From: Cranoglanis bouderius
Taxonomy: Eukaryota; Chordata; Actinopteri; Siluriformes; Cranoglanididae
Assembly: GCA_023630585.1 (NCBI GenBank)
Contig: CM042543.1
Span: 23,060,760 to 23,124,759 of the forward strand
Direction of reading: 5' to 3'
DNA length: 64,000 nt
Numbering within the stretch: the first letter of the stretch is position 1; each line of letters opens with the position of its first letter. Of the stretch, positions 10,801 to 21,763 are shown in pieces. A model generated the notes under the pieces. That model made no database searches and was not told where the DNA came from. It saw only the letters and a list, made by a program, of their open reading frames with translations. The position numbers were made by a program, and so were the translations under genes.

Positions 10801-13800
10801 GTGTTAGAATGCCACAAGAGCAAATGAAGGAAGTTTTATCTTTAGTGTGTAATTCATGTTTAAGCCATAGGGGGGCCACTTCAACTAGCACATGTTTAAA
10901 GGGGTCATATCATGATTTTTAAACATTTTTAAACATTCATTGTTTTGTTTATTGGGTGTAATAAAATGGGTTAACATGCTTTAATGTTCACAAAATGCAT
11001 TATTTGTCAAATAATGTACATTATTGCAGTGCCTCTATTCCCAGTGCCTTGTACTCAACCAGGTTCAGGAAGCTGTCCTCCGTAAAATGCGCTGTGTACA
11101 AGCAAACATTCAGGTTGTGCTCAGGAACAGCATTATAAATAAACTGTTACCTCTGATTTCGTTCGTTTTCTGAAGGCTAAACAAAGAGGTTTTGCTTCCG
11201 CACCGAAACACGCAGCGTCTCCGTGACATGGCGCCTGAATTCACTGAAGCCTCGCCTTCTTTCTTTGCGCCTGCCTTTGGGTGGGATTATGATGATGGTG
11301 CACATTGTGACATAGAGAAGTTACGGAAGTAAATCTGGACTTCGAACGACGCGTTTCGGGCAGGTCTGGAGCAGTGCTCTCTGTTAGATAAATCCATTTG
11401 GGGGAGACTATGAGCTTTGGGACTTTGCAGACCTTATACATGCACAAACAGATACATTACACACACAAACAAAAGGAAAACATTAAAAATCATGATATGA
11501 CCCCTTTAAGCTTCATTAACACTTGCCTGAAATGTATTTACTCCATCCTTACTACTTATATGCTACAGCCATATCACCCTGCAGTTCTTGCCTGGTTTCC
11601 CCCTGAATCTAAGTAGGGTTGAGCCTGGCCAGTACCTGGATGGGAGATCTCCTGGGGAAAACTAAGGTTGCTGCTGGAAGTGGTATCAGGGAGGCCAGTA
11701 GGTGGTGTGTCCCCTGTGCACTCTCTAATGTCCCAGTATAGTGATGGGGACACTATACTGTAAAAAGAGCACTGTCTTTTGGATGAGATGTTAAACCGAG
11801 GTCCTGACTCTCTGTGGTCATTAAAAATCCCAGGCCACTTCTCGTTAAGAATAGGGGTATCACCTCGGTGTCCCGGTGAAATTGCCCCATTGGCCTTTGT
11901 CTATCATGGCCCCCTAATAATCTCCATCCCTGAATTGGCTATATCTCTCCTCTCCACCAATAGCTGGTGTGTGGTGGTTGTTCTGGCACTATAGCTGCCG
12001 TCACATCATCCAGGTGGATGCTAAACACTGGTGGTGGTTAAGGAGATTTCCCCCCATACTATGTAGAGCGCTTTGAGTGCCTAGAAAAGTGCTATATAAA
12101 TGTAACTAATTATTATTATTATTATTGTATTTATTTAAGATTCCATCCAAGTCATCTAAAACAAAGCCTCCTGCTGTCTCTATGAACTGGAGCGCCACAC
12201 GTGATGAGGATGAGGATGATGAGGAAGATGAGCTGCCCTGGTGCTGTATCTGTAATCAGGATGCCACCATTCGTTGCCACACATGCGACCAGGAGCTGTA
12301 CTGCAACCGCTGTTTTAGGTAAGGACCACTTCATGTCCACGAAACAAAATAAATAGTTTCCATTACCTCATTTCGTATAGTTGTGAATGTGAATACTTAC
12401 TCGGGCAATTTTTTAAAAAATCTTCTGAGCGTGCAGTGAGAAAGAAGTTAAATATAATGGTGTGTTAATTAGGGCTGGGTGGTATGACGGTATATACCGT
12501 AACCACGGAATAAAATGTCTACCGTTACAGATTTTTCTATTCCATGTATACCGCGAAATGTAAATAAGTGGGCGTGGTTAACTTTGTGCGTAGCGCTCCT
12601 GCACGTGAGAACGATCGAGAAGCTGTACATAAGAGTAGTTGTGAGAGGAAAAACATGGAGAAAGATAAGCACGCTGGTGAAGAAGTCCCACAAACCAATC
12701 CTGAGCAGGAGGAGGAACTTGTTATGAAAAGAGGCGTGACGTCGGTGATATGGACGTGATTCGGGTTTACAAAATCTGACAAAGAGCAGAAAAATGTCAT
12801 TTGCAAACTGTGTCACGCAAATGTTCCCGCTAGGAGCGGTAGCACAAGTAACCTGTTTTATCATCTTAAAATGAAGCATGTCAAAGCTTACAATTGATTT
12901 ACAGTTGATTTACCAGAATGACTATTTTGTTATGTGATATATCGTTACCATGCAATAAAATTATTCATTCCGTGAAATAGATTTTTGGTCATACCGCCCA
13001 CCCCTAGTGTTAATATTACAGAAGTATATACAGAAATTTTTACCGTACGTCCATCTGCGTGTCTGTCCGAGTGGTTGAATGTTTATAGTAGAGATCGACC
13101 GATATAGATTTTGTTTTTTAGAACCGATACCAATTATTTGCATGTTTATGTGCCTGATAACCGATATGCAGAACCGATATTTATTAATTGTTTTACTTGT
13201 TTTTGACATACTGATAACAACACCACTGAACTGAACAAACCGTTTTATTTCACTTCCCCTTTGCATACAAAACAAAACAACTCTTATTTATACACCAATA
13301 AATAGAGGGGTCTGAAAGAGTGCAAAAAAAAGAAAGTGCACTGCACTAAAGTGTCTTTTTTTTTTTTTTTCTTTTTAAATAAAAGCTTCAATGAGGTAAA
13401 ACAAGCGGGTAAAACAAATAAAGCACATAAAAATAATTCTAACAAATAAACAAAAAACAGATGCAAAAAAACCCAGATGCAGTGCTGCAATGGCGGTCCT
13501 GCACGCAATGCTCAAAATGCCCACAAGATGGCGCCATTTATCGGTGGAACCGATATTATAAAATCGATAATCCGATTATGGAAAAATGCTTCAATATCGG
13601 GGAAAATATCTGTAAAACCGATTATCGGTCGATCTCTAGTTTATAGGACTTATATGGAATTATCACTGTAACTAGCAGATGAACTGACTAGATTTTGGAA
13701 TTGATCCAAACAGGGTCAAATATCTGAAATAGTTTATTTTTCAATAGCTTTATTCAGTTAGTAACAAGAAGGATTAAACTTGTTGGTGGCGGCATCCTTG

Positions 13801-14228
13801 TTTTTATTGATCCTATACTGAGATTCATTTCAGAGTGCATGCAGACAGCCGTACATTGTAAAATTTGTACTTGGGGGATCACAATTAGTGTTCAATTTGT
13901 GAAACCCTAAATAAATTATGTCTAAGGAGTACACCTCTGTTGATTTTTTGCAGAACTTGTATATGCTCAAATATAATTTTGATTATATTTTATCTCTACT
14001 GGTTAAATAATTTGTATTGGTTCTTTTTTTAATGTATCGGTTGTTTTACTTATAGAAACTATTTTAACTGATGAACCTTTTCTTTTGATTATAATCTAAT
14101 TCTACTCATTTGTTTTTTCCCCCCAAAGGGAAGGCCATGATGAATATGATCGAAAAGAACACAGCACTTCCAGTTACACAGCCCCTAAGAAAAGCAATAA
14201 GAAGACAGGATCTTCAAAATGCACTTAG
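4727..14228 (+). CDS. zfyve19: ZFYVE19 / ANCHR abscission-checkpoint zinc-finger protein
   Basis: ANCHR is a FYVE-type protein of the NoCut checkpoint that delays abscission with CHMP4C and VPS4 at the midbody. Exons: 4727-4780, 5276-5397, 5490-5543, 5633-5796, 5879-6021, 7326-7428, 7584-7817, 8573-8649, 8890-8991, 12140-12318 and 14129-14228. All have GT-AG borders with matching phases, giving 443 aa against about 471 in human. The start is MDRRCYGCASKFTLFKKE. The FYVE-like finger fills residues 5 to about 55 (GCKNCGRSFCSGC, CKQCH). Repeated motifs EIETRLAALK and EMEDRLAALQGR lie in the middle, followed by an acidic segment. A C-terminal B-box-like finger (WCCICNQDATIRCHTC, CNRCFREGHD) ends the protein. 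The stop at 14226 follows a lysine-rich tail. Introns 5, 7, 9 and 10 host transposons. Confidence 0.95.
4808..4875. repeat. (TA)n microsatellite in zfyve19 intron 1
   Basis: About 34 uninterrupted TA dinucleotides, starting about 28 bp after the exon 1 donor. Confidence 0.95.
5133..5262 (+). repeat. Dispersed teleost repeat fragment
   Basis: Contains ATTCAATTCAATTCCATTTT followed by TATAGTGCC and ACATTGGACATTGTCTCAAAG, a motif widely dispersed in fish genomes, probably the tail of a non-LTR-derived repeat. It lies just upstream of the zfyve19 exon 2 acceptor (5275). Confidence 0.45.
6538..6959. mobile_element. TTAA-target MITE in zfyve19 intron 5
   Basis: Left end TTAAAGTCCCCGTGAAGTG and inverted right end reading TTAAAGTCCTTGAAGTTGTG, each starting with TTAA. 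A TTAA target and TTAAAG termini suggest a Kolobok/T2-type MITE. The right terminus is diverged. The rest of intron 5 (6022-7325) holds nothing else I recognise. Confidence 0.5.
8160..8475 (+). mobile_element. Mermaid-like SINE copy in zfyve19 intron 7
   Basis: Diagnostic fish SINE phrases appear in order: GGCACAGCAGGTTGGTAGC, CAGTTCGGTCCCGAGC, CATGTGGGTTTCCTCGG, GATGGACTGGCATCCCATCC and CAGGATAAAGCAGTT. The same family recurs at 14555-14735 (inverted), 35275-35620, 39850-40110 and 60335-60422. The family name is tentative. Confidence 0.6.
8851..8880. repeat. (TTTA)n next to the zfyve19 exon 9 acceptor
   Basis: A TTTA array runs to within 9 nt of the exon 9 acceptor and forms most of the tract before it. 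Confidence 0.85.
9358..9573 (-). pseudogene. Tc1 transposase C-terminal fragment
   Basis: The minus strand reads MQQDTDPKYTSCSTKEWLKK and LKWPSQSPALKPIEMLWKDL. These carry the second Asp and the Glu of the DDE triad. The first Asp and the N-terminal domain are missing. Confidence 0.75.
9775..10215 (-). pseudogene. Non-LTR (L2/Rex-like) LINE reverse-transcriptase C-terminal fragment
   Basis: The minus strand encodes DYCNALFSGLPTKTINKLQ, ITPVLHRLHWLPVSYRIQYK and LHGLAPSYIADLIRSYTPSR, the highly recognisable C-terminal part of fish L2/Rex-type LINE polyproteins. It interrupts the Tc1 copy at 9117-10688. It is 5'-truncated, lacks the RT catalytic core, and a proper tail was not identified. Confidence 0.75.
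10896..11509. mobile_element. T2/Kolobok-type MITE in zfyve19 intron 9
   Basis: Perfect inverted termini TTAAAGGGGTCATATCATGA at 10896 and its inverse ending at 11509, including the TTAA target duplication. The ends fit the TTAAAGGRR signature described for the Xenopus T2 family. The interior has no coding potential. Confidence 0.75.
11553..12125 (+). mobile_element. SINE3 (5S rRNA-derived SINE) in zfyve19 intron 9
   Basis: The head resembles 5S rRNA: GCCATATCACCCTGCAG, CTAAGTAGGGTTGAGCC, then GTACCTGGATGGGAGAT, which covers the internal pol III promoter region. The body ends GCGCTTTGAGTGCCTAGAAAA, then TATAAATGTAA and an ATT-rich tail. The tail ends about 14 nt before the exon 10 acceptor. 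A 3' part of the same family is at 51765-51990. Confidence 0.8.
12470..13006 (+). mobile_element. Non-autonomous hAT element with BED-finger remnant
   Basis: Inverted termini TAGGGCTGGGTGGTATGACG and the inverse of TAGGGGTGGGCGGTATGACC. A perfect 8-bp target duplication GTGTTAAT flanks it (12462-12469 and 13007-13014). Near 12765-12895 the plus strand encodes a BED-like zinc finger piece (ICKLCHANVPARSGSTSNL then HLKMKH). No catalytic domain remains. Confidence 0.9.
13089..13638. mobile_element. Second non-autonomous hAT element
   Basis: Termini TAGAGATCGACCGATAT and its imperfect inverse ending CGGTCGATCTCTA. A perfect 8-bp duplication GTTTATAG flanks it (13081-13088 and 13639-13646). The interior is non-coding and includes a poly(T) run. 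It sits only 67 bp from the previous hAT copy's target duplication. Confidence 0.9.
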
Positions 14229-14554
14229 TGTTTCACTAACAAGCTGAATGTGTCAGTACAGATAATACATTCATTTCAAAGTAAATACAGTTTATCATTA
14301 ACAAATTAATTTAAGTATCTAGAAATGGTTGTTGAAAGCAGCCTAGGTATTTTGAAGTGCACTAGCCTCTGGCATAATGATGTAATTGATATCTAATATA
14401 CTGTGGTTTTCATCTATGTTTCATATCTAAAGTAGTATTCATCAAGGTTTCATATCTGTTCTAGTTTTTATTAAAAGAAGGTAGTTAAATGTAATGTTTA
14501 TTCATTAAATCGTTCATTCATATTCAGTGAATCAGGAGCCTTTCCCAGAAGCAT

Positions 14555-14735
14555 GAGGCAAGCACGAGGCCATCGGTTACACATTAGCTTAGGCAATCCA
14601 CTTACCGGCATGTTTTTGGGAGGAAACCGGAGAAACCCACACAAACCCTAACCACAAGCTCAGGATCGAACCAGAGACTCTGGAGCTGTGAGGCAGCAAC
14701 GGTACACCCTGCACCAACATGCTGCCCTAGTAATG
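14555..14735 (-). mobile_element. Mermaid-like SINE fragment, inverted, in the zfyve19 3' flank
   Basis: Shows the reverse complement of the family phrases: GGGAGGAAACCGGAGAAACC and CAGGATCGAACC. It lies within or just after the zfyve19 3' UTR. Confidence 0.55.
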
Positions 14736-14820
14736 TTTAATATACATCTAAATGTAGATTTGTGGGTTAAAGACTTTTTCCTAACTGAGCACTACAATGA
14801 ATTAAGCAAATTATTATTTA

Positions 14821-14826
14821 AATAAA
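14821..14826 (+). terminator. Candidate zfyve19 polyadenylation signal
   Basis: AATAAA about 590 bp after the stop codon, followed by A/T-rich DNA. An ATTAAA near 14505 is an alternative. Confidence 0.35.
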
Positions 14827-15016
14827 ATAAAATTTTTGGAAAACAAACAAACAAAAAAAAGTCTTCTTTCACTAGGGACAGTTGTGGCATCCCTCAGAAA
14901 AGGTGTTTAGTAGAAACTGAAGAAAGGCACAGTGATACATTGTGGTGTGTATATATAAAATAAACATTAAAATATGGGAAGCGATATATCCCTATAATGA
15001 AAAACATAATTCATCA

Positions 15017-15155
15017 GTCAGGATTTTACAGAGTTGTTTTTTTTTGTGATTGTTGTGGCCAAGTGTACTTGATTTTGCGGCACCTTTTTTTTTTTTTTTT
15101 AATTTGTGATGCAACTTGCGGAGTTTTCTGTGGAAAACTACTTGAATTGATTCAT
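15017..15155 (+). repeat. Fragment of an unnamed dispersed repeat
   Basis: Shares CAGGATTT and AATTTGTGATGCAACTTG, then GAAAACTACTTGAATT with 62783-62945 on the same strand. The inverse is found at 34975-35130. Confidence 0.55.
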
Positions 15156-15622
15156 GGATCAACGTATTTAAGTTAAGGGCAGAATTTCCACTTAAGTAAA
15201 ATATTCAACAAAGTTCAACAAAAGGTAAATGGCAGGTTTATATTAAACTCATTAAATAAACTTAATTTATTGCAGTAACATGGACATTATATTAATATGT
15301 AAAAGCTACATAAGGCTAAAATCACTTTCTAGAGTGTGTATGGTGGAATTACCCCAGGTAATAAGAAGTTTTAGAGAGAAGATTTAATTATGTCTCGTGC
15401 TGTCTGTGTCGGTCAATAAACCACTATGACAACTGCTTGAAGTCTTTGTAAAGGCTTTATGTCCAAGCACAAATGCCAGGCTTTCATGTGATCAGTGCCA
15501 AAGAGCTTACTGAGTTTCAGCTGTGTCTGGCTGGTGGCTTGTGTGATTCTTGTGGTTATGTTTAATAGAGACATGAGTCACTACACCATTCATGGCCTTG
15601 CAACCCACCCCCCTTATGTCTT

Positions 15623-15626
<4 letters not shown>

Positions 15627-15680
<54 letters not shown>
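15627..15680. repeat. (TC)n microsatellite
   Basis: Uninterrupted TC dinucleotides in intergenic DNA. The remaining stretch up to 16463 shows nothing I recognise. Confidence 0.95.
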
Positions 15681-15684
<4 letters not shown>

Positions 15685-16465
15685 ACTAATTCTCCTATCT
15701 GATCCAAGATTGTTATACAACATCAATATGTCATATTGTTCCTATTGGATTTTTTTGGATGCTTAATTAGATTGTACTGGTAGGAATTTAAATGAATTGA
15801 AAGTGAGCTGCTATGAGTAGAATGGCCATCACAGATGCAGAACAAATGTAATCGGGAGAGATGAGTGCATTAGCAAGCATTACAGAACAACTCTTGGGAC
15901 ATATAATCTTTGGGTGTTCCATCATAGAGAGGCAGAATGAATGTGAAAGGGGGAGATGAGTGGCAAGGAAGTGCCTTAGCATTAGCAAGTGCTCCAGCAT
16001 TATGAGGCTTAAGTATAGTGAGTGGTCCATTAGGACACTAATCATCCACTTTTTTTTGGCTGAAAGAGGAGAACAGGCTTGTCTCACTGACTGAAAAATA
16101 ATTTGAAGCCTACAATTGCTTGTTTAAAACGCTGCATTCATGTAAGAGTGCCTATTGAATGTTGTGGTTGCTATAGTGATGAGAGCAACTTCTCAAATGT
16201 CCTTGTGGCAGACTGTTTGTGAGTAATAATGCTGTGTTCAGATATTTTTTGATTGCTCTCTGTTGTGAACAAAGTTGGCACACCTCAATTCTGAGAGAAA
16301 TTTTATGATTATTATTGAAATTTTAATCTTAATTACATTTCTGAAAAGAAAAAAATGTTACTTGTTACAAATCTTGCAGGTATCTTCTTTCATCCAGCCA
16401 ATGACTCTATGCTATATATCAATTGAACTGACTCAGTTTGGCATCCAATCAAATTCATCAATATA

Positions 16466-16959
16466 CACTATATGGCCAAAAGTATGTGAACACCTGACCA
16501 TCACACCCATGTGTGGTTCTTCCTCAAACTGTTGTCACAAAGGTGAAAGCACACAGTTGTATAGAATGTCTTTGTATGCTGTAGCATTACAATTTCCTTC
16601 ATGACAGTGCCCCTGTGCACAAAACGAGCTCCATAAACACATGGTTTTCCAAGATTGATGTAGAACAACTCGAGTGGCCTGCACAGAGCCCTGACCTCAA
16701 CCCTACTGAACACTTTTGGGATCAATTGGAACGCAGAATACACCCCAGGCCTCCTCATCTGACATCAGTGCCTGACCTCACTAATGTAGCTGAATGGACA
16801 CAAATCCCCACAGCCACGCTCCAAAATCTAATGGAACGCCTTACCAGAAGAGTGGAGGTTATTATAACAGCAAAGCGGGACTAAATCTATGATGGGATGT
16901 TCAAAAAGTACATATGGGTATGATTGGTCAGGTGTCCACTTATTTTTGGCCATATAGTG
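16466..16959 (+). mobile_element. Internally deleted Tc1-like element
   Basis: Left end CACTATATGGCCAAAAGTAT (TA before it) and inverse right end TTTTTGGCCATATAGTG. The leader runs straight into the transposase C-terminus, so most of the gene is deleted. A second copy of the family starts at 63650. Confidence 0.85.
16615..16884 (+). pseudogene. Tc1 transposase C-terminal fragment
   Basis: Encodes EWPAQSPDLNPTEHFWDQLE (with the third catalytic residue, Glu) through to the natural C-terminus. The N-terminal domains and the first two Asp are lost. Confidence 0.75.
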
Positions 16960-16961
16960 TG

Positions 16962-19213
16962 GAAACAACTATCTAGAATTGTGTACCTAAATTATGGCAT
17001 AGCAAAATGACCCATAGTATAAACAGAGCCATTGATTATTTTCTTCTTTAATTTTTCACCCATCTGTATATCCCATCCGAATTGATATGTTGGTAAAGAT
17101 AGTGTCACATCCCATGGGAAGAGTTTTTGCACTTAAGATGGAAGACAGTCCAGGAAGTGCTATTTTCTATTATTTCCCACCAAGTACTGACCAAGTTAAA
17201 ATGCAGATCAATAGTATATAGATAACATTCAAACGGACTTGTTGAAACAGCACTATTCTGTGTTATATATACATGTTATAGGTGTGTAACCTACCATAAA
17301 TTTGTGCAACTTGAGTGGCTACAAACCCTACAACATGCTGATTATAATAAAGGTAAAAGCAATGACCTTGCAAGAAACATTTGAAGTGTACATATCAATC
17401 ATGGAGCGTTTGGTGTGATGACAATGTGTACTTCGTGAAAGACAATACCATCTCTGTAATTTATCCAGAAATATGCAAAGTAATACATCAGTTCTCCGGC
17501 AACATTACCAAACAGACATGCAGTATGTCCAGAAAACATATCTGGTCCTTGTATTACCTTGAGTGTTACCGTGTGTGCCTTCCTGTCCTAATACATGAGT
17601 TGGAATTTGTCAGAATATGGATGGGGGAAATTTTTGCATTTGGTCACAAGGTTGACCTATTCTGTTACTGAGTTACAGATGGTTTGTTGTTATGTACCTT
17701 TGCTAGAAGCATTATTGTAATAACTTGTATGAAGGGATTAATAGATATATTGGGGAATGGAGCACAGAGTTTGTAGCAACTACTGTATTTTTGCTTGTTA
17801 AATTATATTGACTGCCTGTTTATGCTCTCTCACTTGTTCTTTGCAGAAAGACAATGGAGGCCAATCAAATTCTACCATAGATTATACCATAGTTGGCTGG
17901 TTGCGATATTAAATGGGAGGGATAAAATCTAATATCTCAAAATAGCTTGACAATGAAGCTATTAGAGTTGAGCAGTGCATTATATCATAAGGTCTTGTTA
18001 ATGCCACAAAATGATGTGGGTCAAACTATTACACACCCACACTTAAAGGCACATAGGCAACTGCATTAGTATAGACTGAATGAATCTACAGCCTGGGCTA
18101 GACAGTATTCAGCCACTGCCTCACTTCTTAATACCAATCTGTGTATTTTTTCTAATGACCACTGGTGGTGCTGTTGCACTTGGTCTGACAAAAATCCAAA
18201 ATAATCCACTTAATCCAATAATTAATCTTATCTGGATGCCAAAAATAAAACCTTATATTGATGTCTTTTTCATCTTTGAAAGACAGTGGGGCTTAGCTTT
18301 GCTAGCCCATTTACACCAGCGACCTCTGTATATAACAGTAGTATCTCAAATCCTGTACCACTGACACTAAAATGCTGTACAGATGACCAGTCTAGCAATG
18401 CTAGCCCTGCCCTGTCTTATTTTATTAAAAGCGTATGTATGCGCAAACAATAATGAATTGTATTTCATCACAAAAAGAGACTCTGCTTGTAAACAGGGGG
18501 TTTACCTGTTATGCCTTGAAATTGCTCATAAATACAAACAAAAGCAACCAGTGTGTTCGACATGAACAAGACACATACACACACAGACAGACGTCTTCAG
18601 ACAGCCAGACGCTGACCACGGTCTTGACAAGTGTGACGATGACTTCATTCTGTGACATTCTAAACACTATTATCTATTCATGAGCTTACAATAGTATGTT
18701 TAATTCATGGTGTAATGGCTTCTGTGATACAGCGTCGTACAGAAATGGCAGTGGTTTTTTGTTTACTCTGAGAGCCTCTTACGTGTTCGCAGGAAATCGG
18801 ATACCAGAGAAGCTTGCACAATTCACAAAGATATAAAGATAAACATTTACTGAAGGAATGTGTTCTGTTTATCTTTCAAAGCTAAATGAAATCTCATTCA
18901 AACAAATATCTTGTGGAGTATAACACTTATGAAACATGATTTATATTCCCTTTTTCATACTTAAAGGTGCATTAGGTAAGATTCGTCCAAGATTAGGTCA
19001 CTAACAGATCAACATTTGAACAATTCCAGCCCATGTTCACGAAGCTTGTAGTGTGTGTACAAAATGACTGACAGGAGGTGCATCCAAACACAAACAAGCA
19101 TTCTGGACCAAAATATTTTTTTTAAACAAATTTTCTCAGTTACTTAATACACCATTGCTAAGGCCACAGATTAATGCGTTGTTTTTTTTGTTTTTTTTAT
19201 CATGTTCTATATA
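16962..19213. other. Intergenic stretch with no recognised feature
   Basis: A/T-rich DNA between convergent zfyve19 and the PPP1R14 gene. I see no convincing exon, RNA gene or repeat with ends. Confidence 0.5.
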
Positions 19214-20005
19214 CGGTCATGAGAAAATGAAGGTACATCCTCCTTCAATTTCATCCTATGTTTTTATTTATCAGGGCCTAAATAACAAATTTGTTTGGTC
19301 CTCACCAACTTCTATAAGAAAAAACGATAACCTCAGGTGACAACAAAAAAAAACACACCAGATTTCAATATGCAGTCATTATTTCCCAAAAAATAACCCA
19401 CATTCAGAAACAAGGTGGGGAAAAAATAAGTACACCCTTCCTACTTCCACAATCATTAAGAGAGTAATTCAGCAGTCAGGTATTACTAATGAAATGAGCA
19501 AGATTAATTAATCATCAAGAAGTGTACACTCTATAAAAGAATGTTTGGCAGTTTGGTGTTCTGAAGCACTCAGGTGTGTCTACATCATGCCACAAAGAAA
19601 AGACACCAGCCATGACCTCAGAGAAGCAAGTGTTACTGCTCATCAATCCAGGAAGGGTTATATCATCATACCATCTCCAAACTATTTGAAATTCACCATT
19701 CTGCAGTGAGAAGGATTGTTTACAAACAAGACAGTTGGCGATCTTCCCAGGAGTGTGTCCTAGCAAATTCAGTCCAAGGTCAGACCGTTTACTGCTCAGA
19801 GATATAAAGAAAAACCCAAGAGCTACATCATGTGACCTACAGGTCTCTGTAAGCATGTTAAATGTTTATGGTCATGATAGCACAATCAGAAAAAGACTGA
19901 CTGGGTGGAAGGGTGGCTAGGAAAAAGCCCCTTCTCTCCAAAAAAGAATATGGCAGCATGATTTGCAAAATTGCATCTGAACAAACCACAAAAGTTCTGG
20001 AGCTA

Positions 20006-21070
20006 CAGGTGCATCTAAAAAAAAATTGAATATTGTGGAAAAGTTATTTTTTCCGTAATTTAATTCAAAAAGTGGTACTTTCATATATTCTAAATTCATT
20101 ACACGTAATGCAAAATATTTCAAGCCTTCTTTTTGTTTTAATCTTGATGATTACGGCTTACAGCTCTATTAGAATAAAGAATTTATAATACAGCAATGTT
20201 GACCTGAGAAGAGCTCTAATTAGCTAATTAACTCAAAACACCTTTTTTACTCAAAACACCATTGCTCAGTGGTCCAAAGTCCTCTTTTCAGATGAAAATA
20301 AATTTTGCATTTCATTTGGAAAACAAGGTCCCAGAGTGTGGAGGAAGAGTGGAGAGGCACAGAATCCAAGTTGCTTGAAGTCCAGTGTGAAGTTTCCACA
20401 GTCAGTGATGATTTGGGGTGCCATGTCATCTGCTGGTGTTGGTCCACTGTGTTTTCTCAAGTCCAGAGTCAATGCAGCGTCTACCAGGAGATTTTAGAGC
20501 ACTTCATGCTTCCATCTGCTGACAAGCTTTATGGAGATGCTGATTTCCTTTTCCAGCAGGACTTAGCACCTGCCCACAGAGCCAAAACTACTAGTAACTG
20601 GTTTGCTGACCATGGTATTTCTGTGCTTGATTGGCCAGCCAACTCGCCTTACTTGAATTTTGTCAAGAGAAAGATGAGAGACACCAGACCCAACAATACA
20701 GACGAGCTGAAGGCTGCTATCAAAGCAACCTGGGCTTCCATAACACCTCAGCAGTGCCACAGGCTGATCGCCTCCATGCCACGCTGCACTGATGCAGTAA
20801 TTCGTGCAAAAGGAGCCTCGACTAAGTATTGAGTGCATAAATTAACATACTTTTCAGAAGGTCAACATTGCTGTATTATAAATTCTTTATTCTAATATTT
20901 TGAGATACTGGATTTTTGATTTCCATGAGCTGTAAGCCATAATCATCAAGATTAAAACAAAAAGGCTTGGAATATTTCACTTTATGTGTAATGAATCTAG
21001 AATATATGAAAGTTCCACTTTTTGAATTAAATTATGGGAAAAAATGAACTTAGATGTTTTTTCATCATGC
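20006..21070 (+). mobile_element. Nested Tc1-like element with long terminal repeats
   Basis: Starts CAGGTGCATCTAAAAAA after TA. Inverted homology over roughly 100 bp joins the left (AAAAAGTGGTACTTTCATAT) and right (ATATGAAAGTTCCACTTTTT) ends. The outermost right tip is eroded, so the end is approximate. Confidence 0.75.
20305..20832 (+). pseudogene. Tc1 transposase C-terminal half lacking the catalytic Glu
   Basis: Encodes FQQDLAPAHRAKTTSNWFA, DWPANSPYLNFVKRKMRDTR and ITPQQCHRLIASM to the end. Where related proteins read NPIENLWGIV, the sequence jumps from LN to FVKRK, so the block with the catalytic Glu is deleted without breaking the frame. The N-terminal half is missing. Confidence 0.75.
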
Positions 21071-21241
21071 ACAGAGACATGTCTGACAAACACCTCATAG
21101 CATGGTGGTGGAGGGGTGAAGATTTTGGCTTGTTTTGCAGCCAAAGGGCCTGGGAAACTTTATACCACTTTATACCAGAATATTCTTGAGACAAATGTGA
21201 GGCCATCTGTCCAGCAGCTTAAGCTGGGCTGACATTGGGTC

Positions 21242-21463
21242 ATGCAGCAGGACAATGATTACAAGCACACCAGCAAATTGACATCTGAATGGCTAAAGAC
21301 GAAAAAATTCAAGGTGTTGGAATGGCCAGGTCAAAGTCAAGACCTCAACCCCACTGACATGCTGTGGCAGGATCTTAAGAGAGCTGTGCATAAACGAATG
21401 GCCTCAAACATCAATCAGCCTAAGCTATGTTGTAAAGAGTGGGCCAAAATTTCCCCAAAATGA
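21242..21463 (+). pseudogene. C-terminal transposase fragment of the outer Tc1
   Basis: See the outer element. QQDNDYKHTSK and LEWPGQSQDLNPTDMLW are present, with Asp in place of the usual Glu. It ends in a stop shortly after the catalytic region. Confidence 0.7.
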
Positions 21464-21763
21464 CGTGAGAGACTGATAAACTCCTACAGAAAATGTTTAC
21501 TAAGTTACTGTTGCTAAATGTGGTTCTACATCTTACTGAATTATAGGGTGTACTTGTTTTTTCCCACTTGGTTTCTGAACGCTGGTTTATTTTTTGGAAG
21601 AAATGACTACATATTGAAATCTGTTGTTTTGGTGGTTTTTTTTGTCACCTGAGATTATTTGTTTGTATATAGAAGTTGGTGAGGAACACACAATTGTTGT
21701 TTAGGTCCTGATAAATAAAAGCATAGAATTGAAGGAGGGTGTACTTTCTTTTTCCCATGACTG

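Larger units (their letters stand above)
19214..21763 (+). mobile_element. Tc1-like element containing a nested Tc1
   Basis: The left end CGGTCATGAGAAAATGAAGG is inverted at the right as GGGTGTAC and CCCATGACTG. The element's own transposase is on the plus strand, split by a second Tc1 at 20006. Its C-terminal part (21242-21463) reads DNDYKHTSKLTSEW and SQDLNPTDMLWQDL, so the usual catalytic Glu (normally NPxE) is Asp. Several stops elsewhere make it inactive. Confidence 0.8.

Noticed and set aside
11553..11690. Possible 5S rRNA gene
   Set aside because: The 5S-like part is diverged and fused to a SINE body with an ATT tail; it is a SINE3 copy, not an rRNA gene.
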